DNA of 9,790 bases from Clostridia bacterium (GTDB lineage Bacteria; Bacillota; Clostridia; Christensenellales; Borkfalkiaceae): contig CAAFZH010000012.1 in NCBI GenBank assembly GCA_900767495.1, forward strand, positions 1-9,790, read 5' to 3'. A program made the translations under genes and the position numbers. A model generated the notes under the pieces. It was not told where the DNA came from, ran no database searches, and saw only the letters and a list, made by a program, of their open reading frames with translations. Below, piece after piece: positions 6,054 to 9,790 of this stretch (position 1 is its first letter; every line of letters starts with the position of its first letter).

Positions 6054-7607
6054 ATGCAACTCGATTACGGTATCAAAGACAGACCGAAGTTTGGCAAAAA
6101 CCTCGTTTTTGCCTTCCAGCAAATGATCGCCATTATGGCGGCAACCTTGCTCGTTCCCATTCTTATAAGCGGAACGCAGATCAAATTCGTTCAGGACGGG
6201 GTAACTTACGTATCGTATCTTAAATGCGACCCTGCAGCGGCGTTCTTCGGCGCGGGCGCGGGTTCGATAGTTTACCTCTTGTTTACGAGATTTAAAAGCC
6301 CCGTGTTTTTAGGCTCGTCCTTCACTTTCCTCGGCGCGCTTTGCGCGGCGGCAACCCAAAACTACGGCTATTGGGGTCTGATAATCGGCGTTGCGTTCGC
6401 GGGTTTAGTGTACGTTATAATCGCGCTCGTTATTAAATTCGTCGGCGCAGGCTGGATAAAGAAACTCCTTCCTCACGTTATAATAGGACCCGTTCTTGCG
6501 ATAATCGGTCTTTCGCTCTCGAGTACGGCAGGTAATTGGATGATGTACAACGGCGGCGAAAAGTACGGTCTTTGGTACATACTCGTAGGTTTGTTCACCT
6601 TCGTGGCGATAGTCGTCGCCTCGGTAAAAGGCAAGGGTATGAGCAAACTTATTCCGTTCATAATAGGTATCGGCGCGGGACTCGTGCTTGCGATAATAAT
6701 AACTCTCTTCGGTTACGTCAACGACAGCGCGTTCTGTATGGGTATGAGAATAGTTGATTTCACCCCCATAAAAGAGTGTTTCAGCCCCATAAGATTCCAG
6801 AGTTTCTTCGACTATCCCAAATTCACTTTCCTTGAAGGAATAACCCAAAAGGGACTCCAATACGTAGCGATTAACCCCGACACGGGCAAAGCAATCGAAG
6901 GCGTTGCTCCCATATTCAGAAACTTCACGCTTGACGGCGCGGCAATCGGTAACCTTGCGGTACTCTTCGTACCTATCGCGGTTGTAGAACTTGCTCAGCA
7001 CATATCCGACCACGAAAACCTTTCGAGCATAGTCGAAAAAGACCTTCTCGAAGACCCGGGTCTTCATAACACCCTCCTCGGCGACGGCGTAGGTTCTATC
7101 GTCGGCTCGGTGTTCGGCGGTTGCGCAAACACGACTTACGGCGAATCGATAAGTTGCGTAGCGCTTTCCAAAAACGGCTCTACTTCGACCATACTCCTTA
7201 CGGGAATTATGTGTATGGTAGTATCCTTCATATCGCCCTTCGTAGCGATAATCAATATGCTCCCCAAATGCGTAATGGGCGGCGCGTGCATAGCGATGTA
7301 CGGTTTCATCTCGGTAAGCGGACTTCAGATGCTTAAAGACGTAGACCTTTCCGACAACAGAAACCTCTACCCCGTTGCGGCGATACTCGTTATCGGTATA
7401 GGCGGCGTAGTGCTTAACTTCGGTAAAAACGCGATAACGGGCGGCGCGCTCATACAGGTAACCTCGCTTGCTCTTGCGATGTTCGTAGGTATAATCGTAA
7501 ACGCCATAACCCACAGCGGCAAGGACAAAGTGGAAAACGGCGCGATACAGGAAAAAGTCCCCGATATGCAATTCGAGGGCGAAAGCGACCAAAAGGCAGC
7601 CGAATAA
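6054..7607 (+). CDS. Uracil permease, NCS2 family (UraA/PyrP-like)
   Basis: A 517-residue polytopic membrane protein of the nucleobase-cation symporter 2 family, with many hydrophobic segments consistent with the usual 14 helices. Family marks: F-Q-Q-M-I-A-I near residue 21, the L-G-S-S-F-x-F segment (86-92), and the stretch from V311 through KDLLEDPGLH (329-338) to N-T-T-Y-G-E (359-364), closely resembling the E. coli UraA segment whose Tyr-Gly-Glu binds uracil. The residue aligned by eye with the other uracil-binding glutamate of UraA is Gln315 (A-Q-H-I-S-D versus A-E-H-V-G-H). A hydrophilic insertion of roughly 70 residues (about 222-298) makes it longer than UraA (about 430). The start has AGGAG (6043-6047), six bases before ATG. 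The PyrR-type leader and downstream UPP genes favour uracil import; xanthine or another base remains possible. Confidence 0.88.
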   Translation: MQLDYGIKDRPKFGKNLVFAFQQMIAIMAATLLVPILISGTQIKFVQDGVTYVSYLKCDPAAAFFGAGAGSIVYLLFTRFKSPVFLGSSFTFLGALCAAATQNYGYWGLIIGVAFAGLVYVIIALVIKFVGAGWIKKLLPHVIIGPVLAIIGLSLSSTAGNWMMYNGGEKYGLWYILVGLFTFVAIVVASVKGKGMSKLIPFIIGIGAGLVLAIIITLFGYVNDSAFCMGMRIVDFTPIKECFSPIRFQSFFDYPKFTFLEGITQKGLQYVAINPDTGKAIEGVAPIFRNFTLDGAAIGNLAVLFVPIAVVELAQHISDHENLSSIVEKDLLEDPGLHNTLLGDGVGSIVGSVFGGCANTTYGESISCVALSKNGSTSTILLTGIMCMVVSFISPFVAIINMLPKCVMGGACIAMYGFISVSGLQMLKDVDLSDNRNLYPVAAILVIGIGGVVLNFGKNAITGGALIQVTSLALAMFVGIIVNAITHSGKDKVENGAIQEKVPDMQFEGESDQKAAE

Positions 7608-7619
7608 CAAGTAAATTGA

Positions 7620-7648
7620 CCGCCGCAAAAATTGCGGCGGTTTTTTTT
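7620..7648 (+). terminator. Intrinsic terminator after the permease gene
   Basis: A 9-bp stem (7620-7628 with 7632-7640) that closes on an A-rich loop and is followed by eight T (7641-7648). It is a textbook terminator, so the following gene depends on its own promoter. Confidence 0.95.
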
Positions 7649-7658
7649 GCATAAATTA

Positions 7659-7687
7659 TTGAAAATAAAATTTAAAAGTGGTATAAT
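7659..7687 (+). promoter_or_regulatory. Sigma-A promoter of the first UPP gene
   Basis: TTGAAA (7659-7664), 17-base spacer, TATAAT (7682-7687). The transcript would start near 7694, leaving about 42 bases of leader. I see no PyrR-type loop in that leader. Confidence 0.85.
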
Positions 7688-7735
7688 ACGATACGGTAAG
7701 CCTTGCGAGCCGCATTAAAAAGAGAGGCATATATT

Positions 7736-8377
7736 ATGGAAGATTATATGAAGAACGTAACTATTTTAAATCACCCGCTTATAGCGCATAAAATAACTCA
7801 CCTTTGCGACGTAACGACCAACACGAAAGAATTTCGCGAGATAGTTTCCGAAATCGCAATGCTTATGGGTTACGAGGCGTTCAGAGATTTACCGACGAAG
7901 GACGTCGAAATTCAGGCGCCGCTTTCAAAATTCAAATCTCCCGTAGTGGTAGAGCCAATTGCGATAGTCCCCATTTTAAGAGCGGGACTCGGTATGGTAG
8001 ACGGACTTACCGCGCTTTTCCCCACGGCTAAAATAGGGCATATAGGTCTGTATCGCGACGAGGAAACCCTCGAGCCGCACGAATATTATTGTAAACTGCC
8101 CAAAGACTGCATAGACGGCACCTGCATTGTCGTAGATCCCGCGCTCGCAACCGGCGGCTCGGCAAAGGCGGCAATCGACTTTATAAAGGAAAGAGGATAT
8201 AAAAAGATTAAACTTCTTTCGCTCATTGCTGCGCCCGAAGGCGTTAAAAGAGTTGCTACCGCGCACCCCGACGTGCAGATTTACGTGGCGCATTACGCAA
8301 ACGCTCCGCTTAACGAACACGGCTATATAGTAACGGCGTTCGGCGACGCGGGCGACCGTATATTCGGTACGAAATAA
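7736..8377 (+). CDS. Divergent uracil phosphoribosyltransferase paralogue
   Basis: A 213-residue type I phosphoribosyltransferase of the UPP family, which forms UMP from uracil and PRPP. Conserved parts: H-P-L-I-x-H-K (13-19), VPILRAGLGMVDG (78-90), GHIGLYRDEETLEP (101-114), the PRPP loop VDPALATGGSA (133-143; usually D-P-M-L) and the GDAGDRIFGTK end (203-213). Two normally conserved places are changed: R-D-K near the N terminus is C24-D-V26, and the uracil-side P-G-L before G-D-A-G is T200-A-F202. I count about 58% identity to the second UPP in this window. Start ATG 7736 is chosen for AGAGAGG (7721-7727), eight bases upstream; an in-frame TTG at 7703 has no such site. It is probably still a PRPP-dependent transferase, but the base specificity may differ. 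No symbol is given because of this. Confidence 0.85.
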   Translation: MEDYMKNVTILNHPLIAHKITHLCDVTTNTKEFREIVSEIAMLMGYEAFRDLPTKDVEIQAPLSKFKSPVVVEPIAIVPILRAGLGMVDGLTALFPTAKIGHIGLYRDEETLEPHEYYCKLPKDCIDGTCIVVDPALATGGSAKAAIDFIKERGYKKIKLLSLIAAPEGVKRVATAHPDVQIYVAHYANAPLNEHGYIVTAFGDAGDRIFGTK

Positions 8378-8378
8378 T

Positions 8379-8420
8379 AAAAAACTGCCCTTGCGCGGCT
8401 TTTTACGCCGCGCAAGGGCA
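8379..8420 (-). terminator. Terminator between convergent genes, mainly for the minus strand
   Basis: A perfect 14-bp stem (8386-8399 with 8407-8420) with a 7-base loop. On the minus strand it is followed, after one G, by six T (complement of 8379-8384), so it should end the DUF523 transcript. On the plus strand no T tract follows, so it would stop the first UPP transcript less efficiently, although the strong stem may still help. Confidence 0.85.
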
Positions 8421-8435
8421 ATCGTTAAATAAATA

Positions 8436-8855
8436 TTAAAGTTCGTTCTCGGTCAAAACGGTAAAGCCTGCCGCCAAAAGTTTTTCGGTAGTCAAGCCGT
8501 TGCCTTTGACTTTACCGCCCGTAAAAGTACCGTCGTAAATAACGCCTTTCCCGCAGGAAGGACTGTTCGCTTTAAGTACGCAATAGTCCACCGCGTTGGC
8601 TTTGGCTATCTCCACGGCGAAATCCGCGCCGCGGGTATATTCTTCTGTTACGTCTGCGCCCGCGCTGGATATAATTTTATCGCCCACGCGTTCGGCGGGG
8701 TTGCGTGGAGTGGAAAGTCCGCCGAGTTGCTCGGGACAAACGGGAATGAGTACGGCGTTTTTACCGAGTTCGGCTAATTTTTCGTTGAAACAGTCGTCGC
8801 CTTTGTAGCGGCATTTGTTGCCGTAAAGGCACGCGCTTACTAAAATTTTTTTCAT
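8436..8855 (-). CDS. DUF523 protein, TudS-like thiouracil desulfurase family
   Basis: A 139-residue DUF523 domain protein. Family motifs: SACLYGNKCRYKG (7-19), P-V-C-P-E-Q-L-G-G-L-S-T-P-R (38-51) and LKANSPSCGKG (94-104). Cys9, Cys40 and Cys101 are placed as the three ligands of a [4Fe-4S] cluster, and Glu42 and the S-P-S before Cys101 are conserved. A characterised DUF523 enzyme, TudS, removes sulfur from 2-thiouracil to give uracil; whether this member does so is inferred. Its place between two uracil phosphoribosyltransferase genes supports a pyrimidine role. Start: GGAG (complement of 8864-8867) lies eight bases upstream of ATG. A possible promoter on the minus strand (8874-8902) would leave almost no leader. 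It is convergent with the first UPP gene and divergent from the second, 63 bases away. Confidence 0.85.
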   Translation of the reverse strand: MKKILVSACLYGNKCRYKGDDCFNEKLAELGKNAVLIPVCPEQLGGLSTPRNPAERVGDKIISSAGADVTEEYTRGADFAVEIAKANAVDYCVLKANSPSCGKGVIYDGTFTGGKVKGNGLTTEKLLAAGFTVLTENEL

Positions 8856-8873
8856 AATAAAATCTCCGTTGTT

Positions 8874-8902
8874 ATTTTAACATAACGCGGCAAAAAAATC
8901 AA
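8874..8902 (-). promoter_or_regulatory. Possible promoter of the DUF523 gene
   Basis: On the minus strand TTGATT (complement of 8897-8902) and TAAAAT (complement of 8874-8879) are 17 bases apart. The expected start, near 8867, falls on the ribosome binding site, so either the leader is extremely short or the real promoter lies further upstream, inside the second UPP gene. On the plus strand I find no convincing promoter for the second UPP gene in this 63-base gap. Confidence 0.3.
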
Positions 8903-8918
8903 TTAAAAGGAGAGAAAA

Positions 8919-9557
8919 ATGAATAACTATCCTAACGTGCATATCCTCGATCACCCCCTTATAAGACATAAGGTTGCCATAATCAGGGATAAGGAAACTT
9001 CTACCAAACAATTCCGCGAGGTAATAAGCGAAATAGCCACGCTTATGGCTTTCGAGGCGTTTAAAGACGTACCCACTCAAAAAATTATGGTGGAAACGCC
9101 GCTCGAAACCGTAGAGCAAACCGTGGTAAAGGAAAATTCCATAGCCATAGTTCCTATTTTAAGAGCGGGACTCGGTATGGTTGACGGAATACTTTCGCTT
9201 TTCCCCGCCGCAAAGGTAGGGCATATAGGTATGTACCGTAACGAAGAGACCCTCGAACCGCAGGAATATTACTGCAAACTTCCCGTAGGAATAGAAAATA
9301 AAGTAGTAATGCTCGTAGATCCTATGCTTGCCACGGGCGGCAGCGCGTGCGACGCGATTACTCTTTTGAAAAAGCGCGGCTGCAAGCACATAAAATTCCT
9401 TGCCATAATAGGCGCGCCCGAGGGCATAGAGAAAGTCCATGCCGAACACCCCGACGTAGAAGTTTACGTTTCCACACTCGACAGATGTCTTAACGAGAAC
9501 GGATATATCCTTCCCGGACTCGGCGACGCGGGCGACCGTATATTCGGCACGAAGTAA
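8919..9557 (+). CDS. upp: Uracil phosphoribosyltransferase
   Basis: A 212-residue UPP with every family hallmark intact: H-P-L-I-R-H-K (12-18), R23-D-K25 followed by F-R-E, VPILRAGLGMVDG (78-90), GHIGMYRNEETLEP (101-114), PRPP loop VDPMLATGGSA (133-143), and the uracil-binding C-terminal segment GYILPGLGDAGDRIFGTK (195-212). It makes UMP and pyrophosphate from uracil and PRPP in the cytoplasm. Ribosome binding site AGGAG (8908-8912) lies six bases before ATG. It ends at a GC-rich terminator. As the canonical member of the pair, it is the more likely housekeeping enzyme for uracil brought in by the permease and for uracil released by the DUF523 protein, if that protein is a desulfurase. Confidence 0.96.
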   Translation: MNNYPNVHILDHPLIRHKVAIIRDKETSTKQFREVISEIATLMAFEAFKDVPTQKIMVETPLETVEQTVVKENSIAIVPILRAGLGMVDGILSLFPAAKVGHIGMYRNEETLEPQEYYCKLPVGIENKVVMLVDPMLATGGSACDAITLLKKRGCKHIKFLAIIGAPEGIEKVHAEHPDVEVYVSTLDRCLNENGYILPGLGDAGDRIFGTK

Positions 9558-9584
9558 GGCGCGGTAATTTGATAAATAATAGCG

Positions 9585-9617
9585 GGCGGGCGCACCTTTC
9601 GGGTGCGCCCGCCTTTT
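9585..9617 (+). terminator. Intrinsic terminator after upp
   Basis: A 12-bp, very GC-rich stem (9585-9596 with 9602-9613), loop TTTCG, followed by TTTT. It lies 27 bases after the upp stop. The T tract is short. Confidence 0.8.
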
Positions 9618-9624
9618 AAAGTTT

Positions 9625-9682
9625 TGTCTTTGCGTCAATGTCGAGCGAGCAAGTTTGCTCTCTTGACATTGACGCAAAGACA
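9625..9682. repeat. Long near-continuous inverted repeat
   Basis: Arms of 18 bases (9625-9642 with 9665-9682) are perfectly complementary, and inside the loop a second stem GAGCAA/TTGCTC (9647-9652 with 9655-9660) completes an extended hairpin of 58 bases. It starts just after the upp terminator and has no T tract on either side, so it is not a normal terminator. The inner GAGCGAGCAA and the CGTCAATGTC end resemble variants of the terminal sequences in the 171-264 element, so it may be a relative of that repeat family. Confidence 0.75.
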
Positions 9683-9724
9683 GTATATCAGGCTTATCGA
9701 TAGTTCGGTGGGATATTTCGCTGA

Positions 9725-9790
9725 CGCTCAATATGACGTGAGATCCCCTATCGGCACTTCGTGCCACTTCCCCCGAAGGAGGAAGCAAAA
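9725..9790. repeat. Second copy of the dispersed repeat, cut by the window end
   Basis: Bases 9743-9788 are identical to 190-235, in the same orientation. Immediately upstream, 9725-9739 is the exact reverse complement of 171-185, so the left-end module of the first copy is inverted here relative to the core. This points to a modular repeat, or to two elements lying head to tail, rather than a simple duplicate. The copy continues past the window. Confidence 0.7.

Noticed and set aside
5875..6126. Possible 83-residue protein across the permease leader
   Set aside because: Its GTG start lies upstream of the predicted transcription start, it overlaps the attenuator, and it runs out of frame into the permease.
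6405..7652. Long minus-strand frame opposite the permease
   Set aside because: A Tyr/Arg-rich product typical of the antisense of a biased codon pattern; no family resemblance or start signal.
7703..7735. In-frame TTG start extending the first UPP by 11 residues
   Set aside because: No ribosome binding site, and the extension contains the AGAGAGG that serves ATG 7736.
8919..9557. One of the two phosphoribosyltransferases being the regulator PyrR
   Set aside because: Both have the UPP-specific D-P-x-L-A-T-G-G-S loop, length and G-D-A-G-D-R end, not the shorter PyrR type.
9159..9788. Minus-strand frame of about 209 residues opposite upp and the right-end repeats
   Set aside because: Its N-terminal part is a translation of the interspersed repeat and its remainder is antisense to upp; such repeat-derived products are a known annotation artefact.

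Overview
The window looks like chromosomal DNA of a Gram-positive, Clostridia-type bacterium. The evidence is a complete class I heat-shock operon in the Firmicutes order hrcA-grpE-dnaK-dnaJ behind a CIRCE operator, a DnaK lacking the N-terminal insertion typical of Gram-negative DnaK, consensus sigma-A promoters, purine-rich ribosome binding sites and a PyrR-type attenuation leader. A closer placement (for example an uncultured gut Clostridia or Christensenellales lineage) is only an impression from codon style and repeat type.

Layout. Positions 1-283 are non-coding and full of hairpins and repeats, including a 94-bp element with inverted ends (171-264). A GtrA-like membrane protein gene lies on the minus strand (284-754). 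It is divergent from the heat-shock operon: promoter and CIRCE 850-914, hrcA 941-1963, grpE 1971-2546, dnaK 2624-4441, a 13-bp intercistronic hairpin, dnaJ 4522-5685 and a terminator at 5692-5728.

The second half is a pyrimidine-salvage neighbourhood. A uracil permease (NCS2 family, 6054-7607) has its own promoter and a leader in which I can draw a PyrR-type binding loop, an antiterminator and an intrinsic terminator as mutually exclusive folds. After a terminator come a separately promoted, divergent uracil phosphoribosyltransferase paralogue (7736-8377), a minus-strand DUF523/TudS-like gene (8436-8855; family members remove sulfur from 2-thiouracil), and a canonical uracil phosphoribosyltransferase (8919-9557). 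The window ends in a terminator, a long perfect inverted repeat and a second copy of the 46-bp core of the repeat seen at the left end.

How the genes fit together. HrcA would repress its own operon through CIRCE, while GrpE, DnaK and DnaJ form the Hsp70 machine. In the second block the permease would import uracil or an analogue, the DUF523 protein could convert thiouracil to uracil, and the phosphoribosyltransferases would make UMP with PRPP. The most interesting point is that the first UPP paralogue has lost conserved residues of the uracil-recognition segment while keeping the PRPP loop, and sits beside the thiouracil desulfurase family gene. A modified-base salvage role is a reasonable but untested reading.
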